A DNA stretch of 64,000 bases, from positions 102,417 through 166,416 of the forward strand of contig NZ_AUDU01000028.1 in assembly GCF_000425625.1 (NCBI RefSeq). Direction: 5' to 3'. The translations under genes and the position numbers were made by a program. Below are positions 9,232-17,381 of the stretch, piece after piece; the first letter of the stretch is position 1; the number at the start of each line of letters is the position of its first letter. Source of the stretch: Stutzerimonas azotifigens DSM 17556 (lineage in GTDB: Bacteria > Pseudomonadota > Gammaproteobacteria > Pseudomonadales > Pseudomonadaceae). A model generated the notes under the pieces. The model was not told the origin of the DNA and did no database searches. It was given only the letters and a program-made list of their open reading frames with translations.

Positions 9232-9984
9232 ATGAAGAGCCTGCCCAAGTTTCTCTTTGCCGCCGCCCTGACCCTGGCCTGCGGCAGCTCGTTCGCCGCG
9301 GAAAAGCTGCGCATCGGCACCGAAGGCGCCTATCCGCCCTTCAACCTGATCGACGCCTCCGGCAAGGTGGTCGGCTTCGACCTGGACATCGCCCACGCCC
9401 TCTGCGCCAAGATGCAGACCGAGTGCGAAGTGGTCACCTCCGACTGGGACGGCATCATCCCCGCCCTGAATGCGAAGAAGTTCGACTTCATCATCGCCTC
9501 GATGTCGATCACCGAGGAGCGCCAGCAGGCGGTGGATTTCACCGAGCCCTACTACACCAACAAGCTGCAGTTCGTGGCCCCCAAGTCGGTGGACTTCAAG
9601 ACCGATGAAGCCAGCCTGAAAGGCAAGTCGATCGGCGCCCAGCGCGCGACCATCGCCGGCACCTGGCTGGAGGACAACCTGGGCGACACCGTCGACATCA
9701 AGCTCTACGACACCCAGGAAAACGCCTACCTCGACCTCGCCTCCGGCCGCGTCGACGCCATTCTCGCCGATACCTTCGTGCAGTGGGAATGGCTCAAGAG
9801 CGAGACCGGCAAGGACTTCGAATTCAAGGGCGACCCGGTGTTCGACAACGACAAGATCGGCATCGCGGTGCGCAAGGGCGACGACGAGCTGCGCAACAAC
9901 CTGAACAAGGCGCTCGAGGAAATCATCGCAGACGGCACCTACAAGCAGATCAACGACAAGTACTTCCCCTTCAGCATTCGATGA
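9232..9984 (+). CDS. Polar amino acid ABC transporter substrate-binding protein
   Basis: Periplasmic binding protein of the LAO/HisJ class, probably for a basic or polar amino acid. It is 250 residues with a signal peptide ending near SSFAA|EK. Typical landmarks are GTEGAYPPFN (about 30-39), SDWDGIIPAL, and ASMSITEERQQAVDFTEPYY, whose Ser and Arg bind the alpha-carboxylate in LAO/HisJ; SGRVDAILADT precedes the second-lobe ligand Asp. It lies 17 bp after the ATPase gene. A strong stem-loop follows the stop codon, which probably keeps this subunit in excess over the permeases. Exact ligand unknown. Confidence 0.92.
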   Translation: MKSLPKFLFAAALTLACGSSFAAEKLRIGTEGAYPPFNLIDASGKVVGFDLDIAHALCAKMQTECEVVTSDWDGIIPALNAKKFDFIIASMSITEERQQAVDFTEPYYTNKLQFVAPKSVDFKTDEASLKGKSIGAQRATIAGTWLEDNLGDTVDIKLYDTQENAYLDLASGRVDAILADTFVQWEWLKSETGKDFEFKGDPVFDNDKIGIAVRKGDDELRNNLNKALEEIIADGTYKQINDKYFPFSIR

Positions 9985-9992
9985 CCCGCCCG

Positions 9993-10021
9993 ATCGGCGC
10001 CCGGCATGTCCGGGCGCCGAT
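9993..10021 (+). promoter_or_regulatory. Intercistronic stem-loop after binding-protein gene
   Basis: Perfect 12-bp stem (ATCGGCGCCCGG / CCGGGCGCCGAT) with a five-base loop between the binding-protein stop and the permease start. With no T tract and the operon continuing, it is more likely a 3'-end stabiliser or partial terminator than a full stop. The ABC operon at 38018 has an equivalent structure in the same place. Confidence 0.65.
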
Positions 10022-10034
10022 GCCTTGAGTTCAC

Positions 10035-10730
10035 ATGATTCCTGACCTTCACGGATTCGGTCCGGCGCTGATCGCCGGGACCTGGATGACCATTCAACTG
10101 GCCCTCGCCTCGCTGGCGCTGGGGCTGGTGCTCGGGCTGCTCGGCGCCCTCGCCAAGACTTCGCCCTACGCCTTCTTCCGCTGGCTCGGCGGCACCTACT
10201 CGACCATCGTGCGAGGCGTGCCGGAGCTGCTCTGGGTGCTGCTGATCTACTTCGGCACCGTCAACCTCGTACGCGTGATCGGCGAGACCGTCGGCATCGA
10301 GAACCTGGCCCTGAGCCCGTTCGCCGCCGGCACCGTGGCGCTCGGGCTGTGCTTCGGCGCCTATGCCACGGAAGTCTTCCGCGGCGCGCTGCTGGCCATC
10401 CCCCGCGGGCACCGCGAGGCCGGCCTGGCGCTGGGCCTCGGCAAGCGGCGCATCTTCTGGCGGCTGATCCTGCCGCAGATGTGGCGCATCGCCCTGCCCG
10501 GGCTCGGCAACCTGTTCATGATCCTGATGAAGGACACCGCGCTGGTCTCGGTGATCGGCCTCGAAGAGATCATGCGCCGCTCGCAGATCGCCGTGACCGC
10601 CAGCAAGGAGCCCTTCACCTTCTTCCTGGTCGCCGCCTTCATCTACCTCGGCCTGACCATCGTCGCGATGATCGGCATGCATTTCCTCGAACGACGCGCT
10701 GGGCGCGGTTTCACCCGGAGCGCCGCATGA
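10035..10730 (+). CDS. Polar amino acid ABC transporter permease (HisQ type)
   Basis: Inner-membrane permease half of the amino-acid importer, 231 residues with about five membrane segments. It contains STIVRGVPELLWVLLIYFG near residue 60, characteristic of the HisQ/HisM/GlnP class, and the EAA loop (EAGLALGLGKRRIFWRLILPQ) that docks on the ATPase. Its stop overlaps the next permease start by four bases (ATGA), so the two are translationally coupled, as expected for a heterodimeric channel. Confidence 0.9.
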   Translation: MIPDLHGFGPALIAGTWMTIQLALASLALGLVLGLLGALAKTSPYAFFRWLGGTYSTIVRGVPELLWVLLIYFGTVNLVRVIGETVGIENLALSPFAAGTVALGLCFGAYATEVFRGALLAIPRGHREAGLALGLGKRRIFWRLILPQMWRIALPGLGNLFMILMKDTALVSVIGLEEIMRRSQIAVTASKEPFTFFLVAAFIYLGLTIVAMIGMHFLERRAGRGFTRSAA

Positions 10731-11416
10731 GCTGGGAACTCTTGATCAAATGGCTGCCCCAGTTCCTCGACGGCGCCTGGCTGACCCTGCAACTGGTCGG
10801 CGTCTCGGTCATCACCGGGCTGATCCTCGCCCTGCCGCTGGGCATCGCCCGCTCCTCGCGACACCTGGCGGTTCGCGCGCTGCCCTACGGCTACATCTTC
10901 TTCTTCCGCGGCACGCCGCTGCTGGTGCAGCTGTTCCTCGTCTACTACGGGCTGGCGCAGTTCGACGTTGTGCGCAAAAGTGCGCTCTGGCCCTACCTGC
11001 GTGATCCATACTGGTGCGCCATCATCACCATGACCATGCACACCGCCGCCTACATCGCCGAGATCCTGCGCGGCGCCATCCAGGCGGTGCCGCCGGGCGA
11101 GATCGAGGCGGCACGGGCACTGGGCATGTCGCGCAGCCAGGCGCTGCTGCACATCATCCTGCCGCGCGCGGCGCGCATCGGCCTGCCAGCCTACAGCAAC
11201 GAGGTGATCCTGATGCTCAAGGCCAGTGCACTGGCCAGCACCATCACGCTGCTCGAACTGACCGGCATGGCGCGCAAGATCGCCGCCCGCACCTACATGC
11301 ACGAAGAGATGTTCCTCATCGCCGGGGTGATCTACCTGGTCATCGCCTTCGTCCTGATGCAGGGCTTCAAGCTGCTGGAGCGCTGGCTGCGCGTCGACGC
11401 GCTGCACGGTCGCTGA
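10727..11416 (+). CDS. Polar amino acid ABC transporter permease (HisM type)
   Basis: Second permease subunit, 229 residues, starting MSWELLIKWLPQFLDGAWLT within the ATGA overlap with the previous gene. It has the family segment YIFFFRGTPLLVQLFLVYYG and the EAA loop EIEAARALGMSRSQALLHII. It completes the ATPase, binding protein, permease, permease set from 8441. No amino-acid-specific regulator gene is adjacent; control may come from the candidate sigma-54 promoter ahead of the operon. Confidence 0.9.
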   Translation: MSWELLIKWLPQFLDGAWLTLQLVGVSVITGLILALPLGIARSSRHLAVRALPYGYIFFFRGTPLLVQLFLVYYGLAQFDVVRKSALWPYLRDPYWCAIITMTMHTAAYIAEILRGAIQAVPPGEIEAARALGMSRSQALLHIILPRAARIGLPAYSNEVILMLKASALASTITLLELTGMARKIAARTYMHEEMFLIAGVIYLVIAFVLMQGFKLLERWLRVDALHGR

Positions 11417-11456
11417 ACCCACTCACCCTTACGGGCCGCTCGCGGCCCGTCTTCCG

Positions 11457-12665
11457 ATGAACGAACCTGCGGCCCTTTCCGAGCGATTCCAGGCCCTCGA
11501 CCGCTTCCTGCTCGAGCACGCGGCGCTGTGGCGCCCGCGCCCCTTCACCCGCCGCGAACTGCCCTGGGAAGCGCAGCACTCCGACCTCGCCGACTGGCTG
11601 CGCCAGCGCAGCCTGGAGCAGGCCGAAGAGGCGCACAACCGGCCGGCCGAGCTGCAGGCACCAGCGCCCTTTCCCGAACTGGCGCGCGAGGCGGAGGCGC
11701 TGTCCACGCTGCCGCGCCTGGCCGCTGCGCGCTACCGGCACCTTTCCTCACGCCAGTTGCGCGACATTCCCGGCCGCAAGCTGGCGCAGATCCAGGCCTT
11801 CGCCGACTGCCTGCCGCCGTCCGAACAGCCGCGCCACTGGCTTGATTGGTGCGCGGGCAAGGGTCACCTCGGCCGCTACCTGACGCAGGCGGGCGATCGC
11901 CTCAGCGCCCTGGAATGGGACCCGGCGCTGGCGCAGGCCGGCCGCCAGCTCAGCGCGCGAGCAGCGATCGAGGCCGAACACCATTGCGTCGACGTGCTCA
12001 CCGAAGGGGCCACCGCGCACCTCACCGCCGGGCACAGCGCCGTCGCCCTGCACGCCTGCGGCGACCTGCACATCCGCCTGCTGCAGCTCGCTGCCGAGGC
12101 CGGCTGCCCGGCCATCGCGGTCGCGCCCTGCTGCTACAACCGCATCGCCGGGCGCGACTACCGGCCCCTCTCCTCCGCCGCGCGGGCCAGCGCCCTGCGC
12201 CTGGACATCGACGACCTGGCCCTGCCGCTGACCGAGACCGTCACCGCCGGCACCCGTGAACGCCGCCAGCGCGACCATTCCATGGCCCGGCGCCTGGCGT
12301 TCGACCTGCTGCAGCGCGAGCTGCGCGGCGAAGACGACTATCTCCCGACGCCCTCCCTGCCCAGCGCCTGGCTGCACGAGCCCTTCGCCGCCTACTGCCG
12401 CCACCTCGCCGAACTCAAGGGCCTGCCATGCCCCGCAGAGCGCGACTGGGCCGCACTCGAGCAACAGGGCTGGACGCGCCTGGCCCAGGTGCGCAACCTG
12501 GAGCTGCTCCGCGCCCTGTTCCGCCGCCCGCTGGAAACCTGGCTGCTGCTGGACCGTGCGCTCTACTTGGAAGAACAGGGCTACCGCGTCACCCTCGGCA
12601 CCTTCTGCGAACCGACCCTGACCCCACGCAACGCGCTGCTGCTCGCCCAGCGCGTGGCCGGCTGA
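11457..12665 (+). CDS. SAM-dependent methyltransferase, Methyltransf_32-like
   Basis: Cytoplasmic 402-residue protein with a central class I methyltransferase fold. The SAM motif DWCAGKGHLGRYL (about 130-142) and VALHACGDLHIRLL (about 195-208) followed by VAPCCYNRI (about 221) match the family that includes the METTL25/RRNAD1-like proteins. The substrate of the bacterial members is not established to my knowledge. The N-terminal region of about 120 residues is Arg- and Glu-rich and helical. It starts 40 bp after the permease gene and could be read through with it, but nothing connects it to amino-acid transport. It converges with the minus-strand ABC operon. Confidence 0.75.
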   Translation: MNEPAALSERFQALDRFLLEHAALWRPRPFTRRELPWEAQHSDLADWLRQRSLEQAEEAHNRPAELQAPAPFPELAREAEALSTLPRLAAARYRHLSSRQLRDIPGRKLAQIQAFADCLPPSEQPRHWLDWCAGKGHLGRYLTQAGDRLSALEWDPALAQAGRQLSARAAIEAEHHCVDVLTEGATAHLTAGHSAVALHACGDLHIRLLQLAAEAGCPAIAVAPCCYNRIAGRDYRPLSSAARASALRLDIDDLALPLTETVTAGTRERRQRDHSMARRLAFDLLQRELRGEDDYLPTPSLPSAWLHEPFAAYCRHLAELKGLPCPAERDWAALEQQGWTRLAQVRNLELLRALFRRPLETWLLLDRALYLEEQGYRVTLGTFCEPTLTPRNALLLAQRVAG

Positions 12666-12676
12666 ACGGCTGCCGG

Positions 12677-14080
12677 CTACGCCCTGCCGCCCAATGAAAC
12701 GACGTGGTGACAGGTCTTGCGCAGCAGTTCGAGGTCATGACTGACGAGCAGCACCGCGCAGTCCTGCTCGGTGGCACTCTGCACCAGAAGCGCAATCACC
12801 TCCCTTGCAGTGATTGGATCGAGCCGGGAAACCGGTTCGTCGGCGAACAGCAGCAGCGGCTCGAGCAGCAGGGCGCGGGCAATGGCCAGGCGCTGCAGCT
12901 CGCCGCCGGATACCGCTACGGAGGTACGCTGGAGCAGGCCGGGATCCAGCCTCAAGCGCTGCAGCAACGGCGCCAGGCGCCGCCGGTCGAGGCGGTGCAA
13001 GCCGATCAGGTCGTCGAACAGTCGGCCGAGGGGTATCCCCGGGGCGAAGGCTGCGGGCGGGTCCTGGTAGAGCTTCAGATAACGATGGCGCGCGATCTGC
13101 GGAGCACGGCGGATTTCGCCGCCATCGGCCGGCAGCAGGCCCAGCAGGATGTCGCCCAGGCTGCTCTTGCCACAACCGCTGTCGCCGCTGATACCGATGA
13201 TTTCGCCGCGCCCCACGGTCATGTGCAGCCCTTCGAACAGCAACCTGCCACCGCGAGACTTGTGCAGGCCACGCACCGTCAGCACCGGCTCCCGGGCGGC
13301 ACCGTCGGTTGGCGTTATATCCGGCCAGTGCTGCGGATCGGCCCCAATAAGCGCCCGCGTGTAGCCATCCTTGGGCCGGGCCAACAATTCCTCCGCCTCG
13401 CCCTGTTCGACGAGGCGGCCGTCGCGCATCACCAGGATGTGCCCGCCGAGCTGGCGCGCCACTTCGATGTTGTGCGTGACGGTCAGCACCGCACCGCGCT
13501 CCCGGGCGCGACGCAGCAGGGCGGCGACCTGATCGCGGCGACTGGCGTCGAGGCCCTTGGTCGGCTCGTCGGCCAGTACGATCGGCGCTCCGCCTGCAGT
13601 GGCGGCGCAGAAGGCCAGGCGCTGGGCCATGCCGCCGGACAGATGACCGGGAAGGCGCTCGGCGGCCCCGGCGAGGCCCACCCCGGCGAGGTCCTGCCGT
13701 GATCGCTCGAGGGCGTCCGGGGCCGAGAGCCCGCCCACGTAGCGGTAGACTTCGGCAACCTGCTGCTCGGCCGGCATCAGCGGGTCAAGCGCATGCCAGG
13801 GCTCCTGCGGGAGCATCGCCAGTTGTCGCCCCCACAACCGGGCCCGCAGCGCCGGCTTGAGCCGGCCAATGTCCTGCCCGTCCAGCAGGACCCGGCCGCG
13901 GGCCTGCAACGGCGATGGCAGCAGGCCCATGATGGCCTGCACCAACAGGCTCTTGCCGGCGCCGGTCTCGCCGAGGATGGTCAGTGCTTCGCCGGTCTTC
14001 AGGCTCAGCGACAGCGGCTCGAGGAGTGTCACGTCATTGGCGCTGACGGACAACGCCTCGACCTGCAGCAGCACGCTCAT
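12677..14080 (-). CDS. ABC transporter ATP-binding protein with two fused ATPase domains (peptide/nickel type)
   Basis: Energising subunit for the importer encoded upstream on the same strand. At 467 residues it carries two complete ATPase modules in one chain. The first has Walker A GETGAGKS (37-44), signature LSGGMAQR and Walker B IVLADEPTKGLDA. The second has Walker A GDSGCGKS (about 298), signature VSGGELQR and LLFADEPVSRLDP. It thus replaces separate DppD and DppF subunits. The start overlaps the permease stop (ATGA). Gene order TonB receptor, binding protein, permease, permease, double ATPase resembles the SppR-SppABCD system I recall from P. aeruginosa; that match is from memory. Confidence 0.9.
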   Translation of the reverse strand: MSVLLQVEALSVSANDVTLLEPLSLSLKTGEALTILGETGAGKSLLVQAIMGLLPSPLQARGRVLLDGQDIGRLKPALRARLWGRQLAMLPQEPWHALDPLMPAEQQVAEVYRYVGGLSAPDALERSRQDLAGVGLAGAAERLPGHLSGGMAQRLAFCAATAGGAPIVLADEPTKGLDASRRDQVAALLRRARERGAVLTVTHNIEVARQLGGHILVMRDGRLVEQGEAEELLARPKDGYTRALIGADPQHWPDITPTDGAAREPVLTVRGLHKSRGGRLLFEGLHMTVGRGEIIGISGDSGCGKSSLGDILLGLLPADGGEIRRAPQIARHRYLKLYQDPPAAFAPGIPLGRLFDDLIGLHRLDRRRLAPLLQRLRLDPGLLQRTSVAVSGGELQRLAIARALLLEPLLLFADEPVSRLDPITAREVIALLVQSATEQDCAVLLVSHDLELLRKTCHHVVSLGGRA

Positions 14081-14874
14081 TCCTCGCCTCCGGCAAGCAG
14101 GTTGAGCCCCAGCACCAGCAGGAACACGGCGAGGATGGGCTGCGCCAGCACCCAGGGCGCCTCGTTGTAGTAAGGGAACAGCTCGACCATCATCAGCCCC
14201 AGCTCGGCGGTGGGCGGGCGCAAGCCGACCGCGATGAAGCCCAGCGCCGCCAGTGCCAGGATCGAGGCAGAGGCGCCGAAGGCAGCGAGCGTCAGCACCG
14301 GACCAACGATCGCCGGCCACAGATGGCGGCGCACGCAGTAGAGCGCGCCGAAACCGAGCATGCGTGATGCCTGTACCTGTGGCGACGCCGCGACCCGCCG
14401 GGTAATGGCCCGCACCACCCGGAAATACTCCACCCAGAGCACCGCCGAGATGCCGACATAGAGCATCAGGAACGAGCCCGGGGCGAGGCTGGCGAAGAGC
14501 AGGACCAGCACCAGCCCCGGCAGCGCCAGGGCGATGTTCAGCAGCAGTGACATGCACTTGTCGAGCAGACCCTGGCGCCAGCCGGCGACCACGCCCATGG
14601 CCACGCCGATGGTCGCCGAAGTCACCACGCACAACAGGCTCAGCGCCAGCGACAGGCGCACCGCGGCAGCCAGCCGGGCCAGCATCGAGCGGCCGTACTG
14701 GTCGGTGCCCAATGGTTCGGAAAGGCTAGGACCGGCGAACGGGTTCGCCAGGTCCTGGCTGGCCGGATCGGCGCCATGCAGCAGCCCCTCGAGCAGGGCG
14801 AAGCAGACCAGCGCAGCGATGAGCACCAGGCCGGCGAGCTGGCCGCGACGCAACCCCAGCAGCCTGCGCGTCAT
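14077..14874 (-). CDS. ABC transporter permease (DppC/NikC type)
   Basis: Inner-membrane permease subunit, 265 residues with about six membrane segments. It has the DppC-class entry region LGTDQYGRSMLARL (about 55-68) and the ATPase-docking segment around VQASRMLGFGALYCVRRHLWP. It is coupled by ATGA overlaps to both neighbours, which supports a single operon. Together with the protein at 14871-15809 it forms the channel for whatever ligand the TonB receptor brings across the outer membrane. Confidence 0.9.
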   Translation of the reverse strand: MTRRLLGLRRGQLAGLVLIAALVCFALLEGLLHGADPASQDLANPFAGPSLSEPLGTDQYGRSMLARLAAAVRLSLALSLLCVVTSATIGVAMGVVAGWRQGLLDKCMSLLLNIALALPGLVLVLLFASLAPGSFLMLYVGISAVLWVEYFRVVRAITRRVAASPQVQASRMLGFGALYCVRRHLWPAIVGPVLTLAAFGASASILALAALGFIAVGLRPPTAELGLMMVELFPYYNEAPWVLAQPILAVFLLVLGLNLLAGGEE

Positions 14875-15809
14875 GGTTCGGTCCTTTCGCGCGGGTCGAT
14901 GAGATAGCAGGCGATGTCCACCAACAGGTTGAGCCCGACGAAGATCAGGCCCAGGGCCATGGCGGCGGCCTGGATCATGGGGACGTCGCGGTTGAAGACC
15001 GCATGTGCCAGCCCGTGGCCGACACCTGGCCAGGAAAACAGGGATTCGATCATCACGATTCCTTCGATCGCCCCGGCGAACTGAATACCGAGGAAGGCCA
15101 CCACCGGCAGCGCCGCGTTGCGCACGCCGTGGCGCCAGAACGACTGGGCGAAGCTCAGCCCCTTCACCCGGGAAAAGTCAAAGAAGGCCGAGCGGATCAC
15201 GCCGACCGCGCTGTGCCGGATCACCCGGCTGGACACCGCGGCCATCACCAGCGCCAGGCTGACGGCGGGCAGCACCAGGTACTTCGAGCCGTTGAAGCCG
15301 GCCACCGGGAACAGCTTGAGGTGCAGGGAGAAGAGCAGCACCAGTGCCAGGCCGATGACGAATACCGGTTGCGCGCGGAGGAAGGCCGACGCCACCAGCG
15401 AACACCTGTCGAACCAACCGCCAGCGCGGAATGCCGCGAACAGGCCCACCGGTAGCGCCAGCAGCACGGCGCAGGCGAATGCCGCGACTGCCAGTTGCAG
15501 CGTGTGCAGCACCAGGTGGCTCACCTCATGGGCCACCGGGAGCCCGCTCACCAGGGAATCCCCTAGGTCGAAGCGCACCAGATCCGCCAGCCAAGCCAGG
15601 TATTGCTGCCAGGCCGGCCGGTCCAGCCCGAGTTCGGCCCGCACCGCCTCGCTGGCGGCGAGGTTCACATTGTCGTAGCCGTACCGCCCGGCGGCGATGC
15701 GAAAGGCCATGTCGCCCGGCAGCAAACGCATGAGGACATAGCTCAGCGTGCCGATGCTCCAGATCATCAACGCCGCCTGGAGCAACCTCTTCGCAACCAG
15801 GGTCATCAT
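14871..15809 (-). CDS. ABC transporter permease (DppB/NikB type)
   Basis: Inner-membrane permease subunit, 312 residues. The N-terminus KRLLQAALMIWSIGTLSYVL is followed by the family pattern MRLLPGDMAFRIA, with the periplasmic loop and the IVMIESLFSWPGVGHGLAHA segment near the C-terminus that marks DppB/OppB/NikB proteins. Its start overlaps the stop of the binding-protein gene by four bases and its stop overlaps the next permease start. Peptide-type permeases also serve nickel, opine and metallophore imports. Confidence 0.9.
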   Translation of the reverse strand: MMTLVAKRLLQAALMIWSIGTLSYVLMRLLPGDMAFRIAAGRYGYDNVNLAASEAVRAELGLDRPAWQQYLAWLADLVRFDLGDSLVSGLPVAHEVSHLVLHTLQLAVAAFACAVLLALPVGLFAAFRAGGWFDRCSLVASAFLRAQPVFVIGLALVLLFSLHLKLFPVAGFNGSKYLVLPAVSLALVMAAVSSRVIRHSAVGVIRSAFFDFSRVKGLSFAQSFWRHGVRNAALPVVAFLGIQFAGAIEGIVMIESLFSWPGVGHGLAHAVFNRDVPMIQAAAMALGLIFVGLNLLVDIACYLIDPRERTEP

Positions 15810-17326
15810 GGCTGGAAACTCATTCGGGACAGGTGGTAGTTGCGCTCGTAGGGATCGAAGACGAACCCCTGTATACGTGACGAGACCGCCGTCTGCTGGG
15901 TGTAGTAGAGCACCGGGATCACCGGCAGCTGTTCGCTGAGCAGTCCGGCGATGCGTTGCGCCCCCGCCCGGTAGCGGAGCGGGTCTCGCTCCGCCTCGAG
16001 GCGCCGCAGCAGCGCGGGCAATTCCTCGTTGTGCCAGCCCATGGCGCCCCAGTCGCCATTGCCACCGTCACCGTAGTCGGCGTCGAGCAGGCCCAGCGGA
16101 TCGGCGATGTTGCCGTAGTTGCGCGCCACCAGGGCCAGCTGCAGAGTACCGTCGTGATGGCCGGAGACAATGCCGCTGGAGTTGACGACCGAGACATCCA
16201 GCGTGATGCCTGCCTCGCGCATCTGTGCCTGGATCGCGGTCGCCACCACGAACAATTCGGGGCGGTCGGCGTAGGTGATCATGCTCAGGGCGAAGCGCTG
16301 TCCGTCCCGCTGCAACACACCGTCGGCGCCGGGTTCCCAGCCCAGCCCGGCGAGCAGGGCCCGGGCGCGGGGCAGGTCGCGCCGCGCGGCCGGCAGTTGC
16401 TCGAGGCGCCAGGCCGCCAGGCCAGGCGGAATCAGTTGATTGGCTTCGCTGCCGGGGACGCGCATCACGTGCCGGGCGATCGCCGTTCGGTCCAGGACCA
16501 GGCTGAGCGCCTGTCGTGCCTGGAGCGGGGCCAGGAACGGATGGCTGGCGTTGAGCTTGATCTGGATGGTCCGTGGGATAGGGTTGGAATGCACCTGCAC
16601 GTCCGGCTGCCGGCGCAACAGGTCGACGCTGGCCGGATCGAGGGTGTAGATGATGTCGGTCTGTCCCGCCATGACCTGAAGGGCCCGGCTCTCGGCGCGG
16701 TGCCCGGTCAGGTAGACCACCCGCGGGATGCGCGCCGGGGTGCCCCAGTAGTCCTCGAAGCGGGCCACGCCCAGGCGGTGTGGCGGGTCGAAGTCCTCCA
16801 GCCGGTACGGCCCGGTTCCCTGCATCCAGCCGACGTTGCCGTCGGCCCGGTAGGACGCCGGCGCGAGCATGGCCGTGGTGTAGTGCGCGAGCACCGCGCC
16901 GAGCGGGCTGTAGGGGCGGCTCAGGCGGACGGCCAGGGTCAGGCGATCTTCGCTGCGCAGTTCCTCGATGGGCGCGGCGCGGATCACCCCTGGTTTGCTG
17001 CGGGCGACTCGCAGGGCAGCCAACGCCACCTGCGCATCCAATGCCGTTCCGTCGTGGAAACGCACGCCATCGCGCAGGTAGAGGCGCCAGACCAGGCCGT
17101 CCTCGCTGGTTTCCCAGCGCTCGGCCAGCCCCGGCTGGAGGCGTCCCTGCTCATCGACTTCCAGCAGGGTTTCCGCTACCTGCAGGCGGGTATAGAGGTA
17201 ACCGTCACGGGAGGGTTCCTGGCTGGTGAATTCAAAGGGCCCGCCGAGGGTGAGCACCTCGGGGTCCTGGTTGGGCGAACAACCGGCCAGCAGAAAAAGC
17301 AACAGGAAACTGCAGGCGCTCCTCAA
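15806..17326 (-). CDS. ABC transporter substrate-binding lipoprotein (family 5)
   Basis: Solute-binding protein of the peptide/nickel/opine class (SBP_bac_5), 506 residues. The N-terminus MRSACSFLLLFLLAGCSPN is a lipoprotein signal with lipobox LAGC, so it should be anchored to the periplasmic face of the inner membrane. Family landmarks include LYLRDGVRFHDGTALDA (about 84-100) and TGPYRLEDFDPPHRL. It lies 55 bp after the TonB receptor gene in the same operon, so its cargo is probably what the receptor imports, such as a metallophore or siderophore. Ligand not deducible from sequence. Confidence 0.9.
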   Translation of the reverse strand: MRSACSFLLLFLLAGCSPNQDPEVLTLGGPFEFTSQEPSRDGYLYTRLQVAETLLEVDEQGRLQPGLAERWETSEDGLVWRLYLRDGVRFHDGTALDAQVALAALRVARSKPGVIRAAPIEELRSEDRLTLAVRLSRPYSPLGAVLAHYTTAMLAPASYRADGNVGWMQGTGPYRLEDFDPPHRLGVARFEDYWGTPARIPRVVYLTGHRAESRALQVMAGQTDIIYTLDPASVDLLRRQPDVQVHSNPIPRTIQIKLNASHPFLAPLQARQALSLVLDRTAIARHVMRVPGSEANQLIPPGLAAWRLEQLPAARRDLPRARALLAGLGWEPGADGVLQRDGQRFALSMITYADRPELFVVATAIQAQMREAGITLDVSVVNSSGIVSGHHDGTLQLALVARNYGNIADPLGLLDADYGDGGNGDWGAMGWHNEELPALLRRLEAERDPLRYRAGAQRIAGLLSEQLPVIPVLYYTQQTAVSSRIQGFVFDPYERNYHLSRMSFQP

Positions 17327-17381
17327 GCGGAAGCCTCCTCGTCAGGTCGTCGGCGGGGCGCGTCGTGGATGATTCCGGCAC

